DNA of 36,556 nucleotides from CAZSDP01 sp964605665. GTDB taxonomy: Bacteria; Planctomycetota; UBA8108; UBA1146. Below the pieces are notes generated by a model, which was not told the origin of the DNA, did no database searches, and worked only from the letters and a program-made list of their open reading frames with translations. Positions 8,957 through 16,553 of the stretch are shown in pieces. Position numbers and translations under genes: made by a program. Position 1 is the stretch's first letter; each line of letters opens with the position of its first letter. The DNA is taken from assembly GCA_964605665.1 (NCBI GenBank), contig CAZSDP010000035.1, forward strand, positions 1 through 36,556. Direction: 5' to 3'.

Positions 8957-10036
8957 TTACGGGCAGTTACCCGAACTCAAGAGGCATCGATTTGCGTCCG
9001 GTGTGGGATCGAACCCGCAGGTGACAGATGGTGCTGGTATCGGTGCTCCTGCAAAGAGCCCGTTGAGTAGCGCCAAGACATCGCTAATGTTGCAAATGCC
9101 ATCGTCATTGGTGTCTGCGGCATCGGGGCAAGTGGGAGGAGGCCCACCTTGGAACTTGAAGACCAGCATGAAGATGGCGTCTGCGACATTGAACACGCCG
9201 TCGGAATTGGCGTCGCCTCGGATGAAAGTGCGCTGGATGGTCGTATGGACGATGGAGTTCGTGGCTTGATCGCCGTAGTAGAGAGTGTTTGCACCGGCCG
9301 CGGTCATCGCTCCGTAATCGATACCGAAACTTCCATTGCCACTCGGTGAAAGTAAGACGCCGACATTATCGACGGGAAGGCCCGTAGATAGGTCGGTGAG
9401 GAAGAGATTGTCCACCACGGTTCCCGCGGTGCCGACCGTTTGCGTCGAGTGCGCCGAATAGACTCCACCGAGATGGGAGATCCCGAAGCTGGCTCCCACC
9501 GGAGCCAGAGGGGTCGGTGGTATCAACGCTGTTCCGAAGTAATCAGAGACGTGGGCCGACCCAGAGATGTCGTTGATGAGCAAGGTGCCGGCAAAGCCGA
9601 TTGCGGCGTCGATGCCGAAGACAGTTCCAAGGGTTGGACTCGCGATGTTCGCGATGAATGTCGGAACCGCGCCGACAGTGATTGACGCATAGATTGAATT
9701 GAGTCCAGTCAGCCCATTAGACGTTGCCCAGATGACTGCTCCGCTGGCGGGATCGGTAGTGATGCCGTATACGATCTCATTGGGAGGAAACGCTGCGGGA
9801 GTCACACCGAGGTATCCCAAGGTGGCGGTGTAGGTGTGGGTGTCAAACGTATTCAAATCGAGGACATAGACCTGATTCGAAAAGGGGTCGTAACAGATGT
9901 CTCCGATTGCGGTTCCGGGAAAGGCGGCGCTGTTCAAGACCGGAATGGCGGTCTCTTGGGCGGAAAGAGTTGGGCACGTCAACAGTAGTAACAACAGTGC
10001 GAGCGAGGTCACTCCCGCGAAGACAATCCGTTGCAT
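8957..10036 (-). CDS. Secreted propeller-like protein with C-terminal dockerin-like pair (copy 1)
   Basis: 359 residues. The signal peptide ends near LSAQE. Residues about 27-265 consist of repeated beta-rich blades (DICYDPFSNQVYVLD, YGITTDPASGAVIWA, FGIDAAIGFAGTLLIND, YGISHLGG-like), suggesting a beta-propeller. Residues 271-359 are a dockerin/EF-hand-like pair (FIRGDANSDGVFNVADAIF, DAADTNDDGICNISDVLALL) with conserved cysteines (CGFDPTPDANRC). It aligns without gaps to the neighbouring 359-residue protein, roughly 70% identical by eye. GGAGG lies 5 bases before the ATG. Probably exported; ligand and function unknown. Confidence 0.8.
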   Translation of the reverse strand: MQRIVFAGVTSLALLLLLLTCPTLSAQETAIPVLNSAAFPGTAIGDICYDPFSNQVYVLDLNTFDTHTYTATLGYLGVTPAAFPPNEIVYGITTDPASGAVIWATSNGLTGLNSIYASITVGAVPTFIANIASPTLGTVFGIDAAIGFAGTLLINDISGSAHVSDYFGTALIPPTPLAPVGASFGISHLGGVYSAHSTQTVGTAGTVVDNLFLTDLSTGLPVDNVGVLLSPSGNGSFGIDYGAMTAAGANTLYYGDQATNSIVHTTIQRTFIRGDANSDGVFNVADAIFMLVFKFQGGPPPTCPDAADTNDDGICNISDVLALLNGLFAGAPIPAPSVTCGFDPTPDANRCLLSSGNCP

Positions 10037-10202
10037 CGTAGCCTCCTAAGCCTGCCGTAGAGGCGGCGGACAAGACATAAATCAGCTTCGAAGCTGTGGG
10101 CACCGTGCACCATGCTCTCGGCCGATCGAGTTTGCGCTAGAGCAGCTCTCGTGGGAGGGCCAAGCCTTAGACCTGCTGTTCCCTCCACGAGCACTTCTCC
10201 CC

Positions 10203-10236
10203 CTTGGTGTTCCGACTGGTTTGCTCGGTTTCAAGA
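10203..10236 (-). promoter_or_regulatory. Conserved upstream element pair, copy 1
   Basis: On the minus strand this reads TCTTGAAACC, then 14 variable bases, then CGGAACACCAAG. Both blocks are exactly conserved upstream of the paralogous gene at nearly the same distance from the start codon (167 versus 163 bases), while the sequence between has drifted. TTGAAA resembles a -35 box and GGAAC resembles an ECF-sigma -35. Which, if either, is used is not known. Confidence 0.4.
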
Positions 10237-10486
10237 GTTGCAAGAATCTTTGAGGACTTCCGCTGACGCTTTCCCGTTGCTATATCTCGCTTCTCCGAAA
10301 CGACATCGGATCGGGATAGAGCGTCACAGTGAAATGTCCTCAATTTGAGGGGGGACGCCGTTTCTAAGCTCGTGCCTCGAGCGAGGACTTGCTCGAGGTA
10401 CTGCTCGGTTCATCGGCGGGGTAAAGGTGGAGTATGGAAGTTGTGTGGGGCAGAGATTTGATTCCGCGCTACTTCATCAATAGAGA

Positions 10487-10519
10487 GAAGAGGGTGACTC
10501 AGAGAGCCACCCTCGTCTT
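10487..10519 (-). terminator. Terminator-like hairpin behind the upstream paralogue
   Basis: The stem GAGGGTG-(A)-CTC / GAG-CC-ACCCTC, with internal mismatches and a three-base loop, sits where the sister gene carries its terminator. It shares the GAGCCACCCTC arm and the following GCAGTTGGnC context. The T-run is weak, so it is a decayed version of the other terminator. Confidence 0.55.
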
Positions 10520-10543
10520 GCAGTTGGACAAATTCTAGGATGC

Positions 10544-11623
10544 TTATGGACAGTTCATCGAACTCAATGGGCAGCGATTTGCATCTGGTGTGGGGTCGAA
10601 TCCGCACGACCCGGCTGGTGCCGGCATCACTGTTCCCCCGAAGAGCACATTGAGCATCCCCGAAGCATCGGCAACATTGAGAGCACCATCGTCACTGCTG
10701 TCTGCGGCATCGGGGCAAGGTGGACGCGCTCCTCCGTTGAACAGGAATGCCAGCAGGAAGCTGACATCCGCTAGATCGAAGCTGCCATCTGAATTGGCGT
10801 CTCCACGGATAAAGGTACGCTGGATGGTGGTGTGCTCAATGGAGTTGTTGGCTTGATCGCCGTAGTAGAGAGTGTTTGCACCGGCAGCGGTCAATGCTCC
10901 GTAGTCGATACCGAAGCCTCCATTGCTACTCAGTGAAAGCAAGACGCCAACATTATCGACGGGAGCGCCTGTCGATAGGTCGGTGAGGAAGAGACTGTCG
11001 ACGACAGTTCCCGCGGGACTGAGGGTCTGTGTTGCGTGCGCCGAGTAAACTCCACCGAGGTGGGAGATTCCGTAGCTCGATCCAGCCGGAGCGAGCGGGG
11101 TCGGTGGCCTCAATGCTGCTCCCAAGTTGTCGGTAACGTGGACCGATCCTGCGAGATCGTTGAGGAGCAAGGTGCCTGAGGGGCCACTCGTAGCGTCGAT
11201 GCCGAAGACAGCTCCCAGAGGTGGACTCACGATGTTCGCTATGAATGTCGGAGCCGCGCCGACAGTGGGTGCCGCGTAGATTGAGTCTACTCCGGTCAGC
11301 ACATGAGACGTTACCCAGATCACCGCTCCATTCGTTGGATCGGTGGTGATTCCGACCGCAGTCTCAGCGAATGGAAACGCGCCGGTAGTCACTCCGACAT
11401 ATCCCAAGGTTGGGGTATAGGTGTGCGTATCGGACGTCACCGAATCGAGCACGTACACTTGATTTGAAAAGGAGTCGTAACAGATGTCTCCAACCGCAAA
11501 CCCTGGAAAGGGGGCACTGTTCAAGACAGGGATGGCGGTCTCTTGGGCGTAAAGCTCTGGACCTGTCAATCCTAGACATAGCACTGTGAGTGCGGTGAAG
11601 CCTGCCAATGAAACACATTTCAT
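10544..11623 (-). CDS. Secreted propeller-like protein with C-terminal dockerin-like pair (copy 2)
   Basis: 359 residues, tandem paralogue of the next gene downstream. The signal peptide ends near LYAQE. The same blade motifs appear (DICYDSFSNQVYVLD, VGITTDPTNGAVIWV, FGIDATSGPSGTLLLND), then QRTFIRGDANSDGSFDLADVSFLL and DAADSSDDGALNVADASGML in the dockerin-like pair (271-359). GGAGG lies 5 bases before the ATG. Divergence is concentrated in the signal peptide and the dockerin-like pair, while the segment around AAGANTLYYGDQ and HTTIQRTFIRGDANSDG is nearly invariant. Exported protein of unknown role, possibly differing from its sister in localisation or ligand. Confidence 0.8.
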   Translation of the reverse strand: MKCVSLAGFTALTVLCLGLTGPELYAQETAIPVLNSAPFPGFAVGDICYDSFSNQVYVLDSVTSDTHTYTPTLGYVGVTTGAFPFAETAVGITTDPTNGAVIWVTSHVLTGVDSIYAAPTVGAAPTFIANIVSPPLGAVFGIDATSGPSGTLLLNDLAGSVHVTDNLGAALRPPTPLAPAGSSYGISHLGGVYSAHATQTLSPAGTVVDSLFLTDLSTGAPVDNVGVLLSLSSNGGFGIDYGALTAAGANTLYYGDQANNSIEHTTIQRTFIRGDANSDGSFDLADVSFLLAFLFNGGARPPCPDAADSSDDGALNVADASGMLNVLFGGTVMPAPAGSCGFDPTPDANRCPLSSMNCP

Positions 11624-12112
11624 AGAAGCCTCCTAATTCTGCCAAAGAGCCGGCGGAGCGGGTCCGCGTCCGCTTTGGAACCAAGGGCGCAGTGCACCAA
11701 GTCCTTGGCGGATGGAATCTGCACGAGCGTGTTCCCGAGGCGGACCGAGTGGGGCTCGAGCTCATCCTGCGCGCATTTCGTTCTCCTTGGTGTTCCGGTG
11801 GCCCTCACCGGTTTCAAGAATCGCAGAGTTTTTTGGGAACTCACTTCGCTGCCAGTGAGTTGCTGCCGCTCCTCTCTCTGGGTCTTTCTCCCCTCAGACT
11901 AAGTTTTTCAGTGAATGCTGAATGGTCTCTGCTGATCGATCGATGCAGAGAATCGAGACGGGCGGATGTGCTTTGACTTCATCGAAAGCGCTCGACGCGA
12001 AGATTCACCAGGTCACGATGTTCTCGTTCGCGAGGAGACGGGTTGGCGGTGGAGCGCCGACGATCGAAGAGTCTTCTGCTGCGTAACACCGAAAGAGGAT
12101 GAAGAGGGTGAG
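11624..12112. other. Divergent intergenic region
   Basis: 489 bases between the minus-strand paralogue and the plus-strand VOC gene. It holds the duplicated element pair (CTTGGTGTTCCG 11786-11797, GGTTTCAAGA 11810-11819) for the minus-strand gene. The frame in front of the VOC start is open back to 11966 but looks non-coding. Confidence 0.5.
11786..11819 (-). promoter_or_regulatory. Conserved upstream element pair, copy 2
   Basis: Second copy of the two-block element, with the same block sequences and the same 24-base offset, 163 bases upstream of the start codon. See the first copy for its interpretation. Conservation against a diverged background is the evidence for function. Confidence 0.4.
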
Positions 12113-12511
12113 ATGGAACGAGTGATGGGAATCGGTGGCGTCTTCTTCAAGTGCACCGACAAAGAAGCGGTCGCGAATTGGTATCGAGACAACTTGGGCA
12201 TTCCCCTCGAAGAGTGGGGGGGCGCGGTCTTTTCTTGGAAGGCCAACGATGAACGGAGTGACGCCTGCACGGTGTGGTGTCCATTCCCCAGCGACACCAC
12301 CTACTTCGCTCCGAGCACCAAAGGGTTCATGGTGAACTTCCGGGTGAGTGATCTCGATGCGATGCTGGAGCAGTTGCGCAACAACGGTTGCGACGTCGAC
12401 GAAAAAGTCGATGAGTCCGAACTTGGCAAGTTCGGTTGGGTTCTCGATCCCGAAGGAAACCGCATCGAACTGTGGCAGCCCCCCGCCACCCCACCTACCA
12501 CCGAAAGCTAA
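12113..12511 (+). CDS. VOC-superfamily (glyoxalase/bleomycin-resistance-like) protein
   Basis: 132 residues from the ATG at 12113. The start is chosen because a G-rich GAGGGTGAG precedes it and the first beta strand (GIGGVFFKCTD) follows directly; the frame is open upstream but that part looks non-coding. Two beta-alpha-beta-beta modules are visible: KEAVANWYRDNLGIPLEE, then FRVSDLDAMLEQLRNNGCDV with DPEGNRIELWQPP. The last strand keeps the conserved Glu (NRIELW) that is a metal ligand in glyoxalase-type members. The usual His in the first strand is absent (FFKCTD), and an Asn stands before the second module (MVNFRV), so a classical metal site is doubtful. Small single-gene unit; substrate unknown. 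Confidence 0.85.
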   Translation: MERVMGIGGVFFKCTDKEAVANWYRDNLGIPLEEWGGAVFSWKANDERSDACTVWCPFPSDTTYFAPSTKGFMVNFRVSDLDAMLEQLRNNGCDVDEKVDESELGKFGWVLDPEGNRIELWQPPATPPTTES

Positions 12512-12808
12512 CTGGCCCCCAGTGCTCGGTGGAGAGGTCACGCGCTCCCTCTGCTGTGGGAGGTGACCGATCGTTGAAATGGCGAAATGAGGTGATTTGA
12601 AGGTGATCTCATCTGGCGAAATTGGGGCGTTTGGGCACTTCCGCCCGATTTTGATCGAAGACCTCGGGGAGTCCTGACGATCACTCTTGACTCCGAATTT
12701 TGGTCTTCACATCATGTCGCGCGCTGGAGAGTCTTCTCCGGCGATCTCTAGAGATTTAGGGGATCTTCCGTTTCGCACTCCTTCGACTCTCTACCGAGTT
12801 TTCTTCCG
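12512..12808. other. Region upstream of the metal-uptake cluster
   Basis: About 300 bases, presumably carrying the promoter of the His-rich gene. No recognisable Zur/Fur palindrome was found by eye. A weak ATGAG...CTCAT inverted pair lies near 12588-12614; its meaning is unclear. Confidence 0.4.
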
Positions 12809-13545
12809 ATGGGGAAAGACGACCACTTGTCGAAAGAACCGACCGCCAGCCGACACTCTTCGATCCGAGTTTCTCCGCGGTTCCCATCCGTTGGTGGGCT
12901 CGACGCGTGGTTGGGGTTGCTCACCGTGGTCGGCATCTTGGTGGCAAGTCTCGCAAGCCCCCTCCATCGCCATGCAAGCTTCGGAGGATCTTGTTCTCAG
13001 TATCGCACCCCAACCCTTTGGGCTGTCACCGCGCAACAGGGGGTGGAGCACTCGCACTCACGCTCCCACTCGCACTCGCACTCCCAATCCCACTCTCATT
13101 CCCACTCCCATNNNNNNNNNNNNNNNNNNNNNNNNNNNNNNNNNNNNNNNNNNNNNNNNNNNNNNNNNNNNNNNNNNNNNNNNNNNNNNNNNNNNNNNNN
13201 NNNNNNNNNNNCTCACGCTCCCACTCGCACTCGCACTCCCAATCCCACTCTCATTCCCACTCCCATCTTCATTCCCATGCGCCTGGTCACTTCCACTCCC
13301 ATGCTCATGATGATGAAGATCACCGCCATTCGATTCCAAGTACTCCGTCTCAACCATTTCATCCTGAACAGAGTTGCCATCTCTGCTTACTTGTGGGGGA
13401 TCTTCCCGTTGATCTCAGTGCACCCGAGCAGATCGAACTCGCTCCGGAACTTCCTTTCCGATCGACTGTTGGAGAAGGCGATCAGCTTTTCGATCCACCA
13501 CTCCTCAGCGATGCTCGCCCGCGAGCTCCCCCCTTCAATTCATAA
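12809..13545 (+). CDS. His-rich exported metal-binding protein (interrupted by assembly gap)
   Basis: The N-terminal part reads from the ATG at 12809 (the only ATG after an in-frame stop at 12749) into a hydrophobic helix (about 31-50, LLTVVGILVASLAS, followed by PLHRHA) and then a (His-Ser)n tract. A 100-base N run follows. Beyond it the (His-Ser)n tract resumes in a different apparent frame and continues through HSHAHDDEDHRH to a CHLC motif and a stop at 13545. The frame change is an artefact: the 55 bases on either side of the N run are identical, and merging them restores one frame with a product of 193 residues. The alternating His, acidic patch and CHLC indicate Zn/Cu/Ni-type metal binding outside the cytoplasm. 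It sits directly before a metal ABC transporter cluster, so a metal buffer or sensor for that system is likely. The tail loosely recalls DUF2946-type proteins; not certain. No clear ribosome site is seen. Confidence 0.65.
13057..13266. repeat. Assembly gap flanked by identical 55-bp contig ends in a His-Ser codon tract
   Basis: Bases 13057-13111 and 13212-13266 are identical (55 bp), with exactly 100 N at 13112-13211. A fixed 100-N filler and an exact end overlap are typical of scaffolded de Bruijn graph contigs that share a k-mer. The true sequence here is either one copy of the 55-mer or a longer His-Ser tandem tract that was collapsed. Confidence 0.85.
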
Positions 13546-13714
13546 GCGAATTCTCACGACACTTTGAATTGTCTAGAAAACCGGACCTCTCGTTGAGGGA
13601 GATCGGCGGCGTCACATCGGAGTGACTGTTTCGTCGATGGATCTGGTCATCAGCATAAATTTTTGAGTTGCGACCCTCTTCTGAGAAGCGTGTCGCGATG
13701 GAGGATATTGATCG

Positions 13715-14980
13715 ATGCAAGCTCGTCACTCTTTCGTAAGAATCACACTTTGTGCTCTCTTGGTGTTACTGGGCGGTTCAGCGACGTTCGTCGCTGGGCA
13801 AGAAGCTGAAACGCGTCGAATTGAACCTCGTCGCGGACTCTCTGATTTCGATCAAACCACGGTTCTCGACAACCTCTTCAACCCGGCGTTCAGCTTTCTC
13901 GGTGATTTTGTCTTCAGCTATGGAGATGAAGATGCCCGAGAAGCAGGAGCGGATGGCTTCCTGTTGCGTGGGGCGGAGCTTGGCATCTTTGGAGCGGTCG
14001 ACGACTCCCTCGAGTATCACGGGATTATTTTTCTCGATGAAGAAGAGATCGAGCTCGAAGAGGCATATGTCATCGCTCGCGATTGGTTACCCGATCGCCT
14101 TTGGCTCAAGGCGGGGCGTTACAACATCGACTTCGGCAAGCAAACGCCGATTCACGACGCCGAGCTTCCGACGGTCGACAAGCCTTCCACCTTGCAGGAG
14201 TACTTGGGTGGAACCGTTCGCGGCACCGGGTTAGAGCTCCACTGGTGGTCTCCTTTGAGTGACTCATCGCTCTTCAGAGTGAGTGGAGGAATTCTCCAGT
14301 CTGCAGATAGCGATGCGCATGTGGTGCTCGGCCCCGCTGGTGGACATGAGCACGGTGAAGATGAGGAAGAGGTCGAAGGGCCGATTCGCGATATCGAAGA
14401 CTTCGCCACTTACCTGCGTGCCAGCGCTCTCTTCGATCTCAACGAGACCTCCACCCTTCAAGTCGGAGCGAGCTTGCTCAATGCGCCCACTCGTCAGTTT
14501 GCGGTCGTGGGCGGGACGGCGGACGAGAACGATGAGCGAGATCTCGATCGCACCGTGACCGGCTTCGATTTGACTTACACCGATCAAGATGAAGAGACCG
14601 GATCAGGATATATGGTGCAGACCGAGTGGCTCCTCAGCGACGCGGATTTCGGTGAAGACACGGGAGCAGCATTCGACGTGACCGGTGAGAAGGCGAGCGG
14701 GTTCTACGCTCTTGCACAGTATTACGTCGACGATCGCTGGACACTTGGGGTCAGTGGCAGCGTGTATGAGCATGCTGAGGACTCCGATGAAGATAGTTCA
14801 GACATCGGTGCTTTCGCGACGTGGAACATGAACGAGTTCAATCGACTTCGTTTTGAAGTGCGTTCCTTCTCTGATCTCGCCTTTGAAGAAGATGGAGTCG
14901 AGGAAGAGCTCGACTTTGTTGCCTTCACCATCCAGTGGACAGTGATTCTCGGGAGTCACGGCCACGGGCTCGATTGGTAG
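13715..14980 (+). CDS. Outer-membrane beta-barrel (porin-like) of the metal cluster
   Basis: 421 residues with a signal peptide ending near FVAGQE. The body is rich in alternating strands: DFVFSYGDED, LEYHGIIFLDEEEIELEEAY, LWLKAGRYNIDFGKQTPIHD, then paired strands to the C-terminal VAFTIQWTVILG and a final Trp. The phrase KAGRYNIDFGK with a preceding acidic strand resembles phosphate-selective porin O/P-type barrels. A loop GGHEHGEDEEEVEG and the C-terminal SHGHGLDW are His/Asp/Glu-rich and could attract divalent metal. GGAGG lies 10 bases before the ATG. It falls between the His-rich protein and the metal ABC transporter genes. Expected role: diffusion of metal, or a metal complex, across the outer membrane. 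Substrate inferred only from neighbours. Confidence 0.75.
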   Translation: MQARHSFVRITLCALLVLLGGSATFVAGQEAETRRIEPRRGLSDFDQTTVLDNLFNPAFSFLGDFVFSYGDEDAREAGADGFLLRGAELGIFGAVDDSLEYHGIIFLDEEEIELEEAYVIARDWLPDRLWLKAGRYNIDFGKQTPIHDAELPTVDKPSTLQEYLGGTVRGTGLELHWWSPLSDSSLFRVSGGILQSADSDAHVVLGPAGGHEHGEDEEEVEGPIRDIEDFATYLRASALFDLNETSTLQVGASLLNAPTRQFAVVGGTADENDERDLDRTVTGFDLTYTDQDEETGSGYMVQTEWLLSDADFGEDTGAAFDVTGEKASGFYALAQYYVDDRWTLGVSGSVYEHAEDSDEDSSDIGAFATWNMNEFNRLRFEVRSFSDLAFEEDGVEEELDFVAFTIQWTVILGSHGHGLDW

Positions 14981-14985
14981 AGTTG

Positions 14986-15900
14986 GTGATTGTTCGAAGA
15001 CTGTGCGGAGTTTTGATCGTTGCGGTGCTTCTGCTCTCTTGCACCTGGAGTGCTGCTGCGGAACCACTTCGCGTCGTGACCACGACCCCCGACCTCGCCG
15101 ATCTGGTTCGCCAGATCGGCGGGGAGTGGGTCGATGTCACTTCGTTGACGCGAGGAAGTGAAGACTTCCACAAAGTACGGCCACGGCCTCGCAAGTTGAT
15201 CGCGTTGTCGAGAGCAGACCTTCTCGTCCAGATGGGGCTCGACCTTGAACATGCGTGGCTCCCTGATTTGGTCAAGAGCGCGCGCAATCGGAAGATTCGT
15301 CCCGGTACTGTTGGTTGGGTCAATGTCTCTGCGGGTGTTGACCCCCTCGGGGTTACCGAGGAGACCACTCGTGCAGAAGGTCCTGACCTTCACCCGAAAG
15401 GAAATCCTCACTTCAATTTGTCCCCTCTACGGGTGCAGAAGATGGCAGACAATGTCTTGGCGGGGTTGCTCCGTAAGATGCCGGAAGCGCGAGAAACGCT
15501 TGAAAAGAACCACGCCGAGTTTTCGAAGCGGCTCCAAGCAAAGGTGTCCGACTGGAAAGCTCGTCTAGAACCACTGCGCGGCGCGGCGCTCATCGAATAC
15601 CATGACAGCTGGCTTTACTTCGCTCATGACTTTGGATTGAGAATCGTCGCGCGGTTGGAACCGCAACCCGGCGTCAGTCCCAATCCGAAGCATCTGCAAT
15701 CGGTGATCGATATAGGCCGCAAAGAAAACGTGGGGCTCATCCTCGCGAGGCCTGCCAACAAAGATCTCGCTGATAAGGTGGCGAGAGATCTCGGTGCGAC
15801 CGCAGTGGTTCTTCCGCTGGCGAGCACCTCTGATTACGATGGGTACTTGGAGTATCTAGAAGAAGTGGTTTCAACATTTGAGGATCACTTGAAGAAATGA
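14986..15900 (+). CDS. Metal ABC transporter substrate-binding protein (ZnuA/cluster A-I family)
   Basis: 304 residues if started at the GTG at 14986, just past the stop of the barrel gene; the frame is open upstream within that gene, and TTG 14983 is an alternative. The signal could be type II (LLSC, Cys19) or type I (WSAAA-EP). Mature protein begins PLRVVTTTPDLADLVRQIGG. Three His ligands expected for the family are visible: His62 (EDFHKVRPRP), His142 (GNPHFNLSP) and His206 (EYHDSWLYFA). The fourth, an Asp in the usual DPL near the end, is not present; here the sequence is VVLPLAST. There is no His-rich loop as in proteobacterial ZnuA. Role: capture of Zn (or Mn/Fe) in the periplasm for the ABC permease. 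Confidence 0.85.
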   Translation: MIVRRLCGVLIVAVLLLSCTWSAAAEPLRVVTTTPDLADLVRQIGGEWVDVTSLTRGSEDFHKVRPRPRKLIALSRADLLVQMGLDLEHAWLPDLVKSARNRKIRPGTVGWVNVSAGVDPLGVTEETTRAEGPDLHPKGNPHFNLSPLRVQKMADNVLAGLLRKMPEARETLEKNHAEFSKRLQAKVSDWKARLEPLRGAALIEYHDSWLYFAHDFGLRIVARLEPQPGVSPNPKHLQSVIDIGRKENVGLILARPANKDLADKVARDLGATAVVLPLASTSDYDGYLEYLEEVVSTFEDHLKK

Positions 15901-16553
15901 AGAGCACTCGCCTGACTCTCGAGGACCTCGTGATCGGCTACGGTGAGCAGCATGTCGCCGGCCCGCTACGAGTGACTTGGGAGTCGGGTGGGTTGCATCT
16001 CCTATTGGGGAGGAACGGGGCGGGAAAAACTACCCTCGCCCGGACTCTTCTCCGATTGCAGCCGCCATTATCCGGATCACTCGAGCTTTCTCCTTCTGGT
16101 CCTCGCACGTGGGTTCCTCAGCAGATGCTCTCCTTCGAGGGTGCACCCCTGCGGGCTCGCGACGTGGTCGAAATGGGGTTGTGGGGAAGCTCACGTCAAA
16201 GAGAAACACTCTCTCGCAAGGAGTGTCACGATCGCCTTGAAGCCGCCCTTCAACGGGTCGGTTTGTCCGATCAATCGGAGCATCCCTTCGATGAACTCTC
16301 TGGAGGGCAACGTCAACGGGTTCTGATCGCGCGGGCATTGGTGAGCCCAGCTCGCCTTGTTGTTCTCGACGAACCGACCGCGGGGGTGGATGACGAAGCA
16401 CGGGGAGAGATCGGTCGACTTCTCGCCGATCTCGCTCATGACCTCGATCAGCTCTTCTTGGTGATCACCCACGATCGTCATTGGCTATCGGAAAATCTCG
16501 CCAGTATCCATCGGCTCGAGTCGGACTCTTTGCAGGAGGGACTCGATCGATGA
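15897..16553 (+). CDS. Metal ABC transporter ATP-binding protein
   Basis: 218 residues starting at the ATG that overlaps the previous stop (ATGA). Walker A GRNGAGKTT (38-46), Q-loop Gln near 75 (WVPQQ), signature LSGGQRQ (134-140), Walker B LVVLDEP (154-160) and switch His192 (VITHD) are all present, so the ATPase appears functional. Length fits ZnuC/MntB-type subunits. It energises import with the permease encoded immediately downstream. Overlap on both sides implies one polycistronic unit. Confidence 0.92.
   Translation: MKSTRLTLEDLVIGYGEQHVAGPLRVTWESGGLHLLLGRNGAGKTTLARTLLRLQPPLSGSLELSPSGPRTWVPQQMLSFEGAPLRARDVVEMGLWGSSRQRETLSRKECHDRLEAALQRVGLSDQSEHPFDELSGGQRQRVLIARALVSPARLVVLDEPTAGVDDEARGEIGRLLADLAHDLDQLFLVITHDRHWLSENLASIHRLESDSLQEGLDR

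Larger units (their letters stand above)
10037..10543. other. Intergenic region between the paralogues, with duplicated upstream elements
   Basis: 507 bases. The part nearest the downstream gene is a diverged copy of the region upstream of its paralogue. CTTGGTGTTCCG (10203-10214) and GGTTTCAAGA (10227-10236) recur with the same 24-base offset at 11786 and 11810. The far end holds the terminator of the upstream paralogue. No gene is seen. Confidence 0.6.
8891..11830. repeat. Tandem duplication of a whole transcription unit
   Basis: Two units of about 1.59 kb, each comprising an upstream element pair, leader, 359-codon gene and hairpin terminator, lie head to tail on the minus strand. Offsets between matching landmarks are consistent: starts 10036/11623, stops 8957/10544, element pairs 10203/11786. 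This indicates duplication of the full unit rather than of the coding region alone. Confidence 0.8.

Noticed and set aside
12512..12808. Zur or Fur box upstream of the metal cluster
   Set aside because: No palindrome resembling known Zur/Fur consensus sites could be recognised by eye; the weak ATGAG/CTCAT pair is too short.
13057..13266. Two identical 55-bp copies as a genuine tandem duplication
   Set aside because: They flank a standard 100-N filler exactly, which points to overlapping contig ends rather than a biological duplication. Merging them also restores the reading frame.
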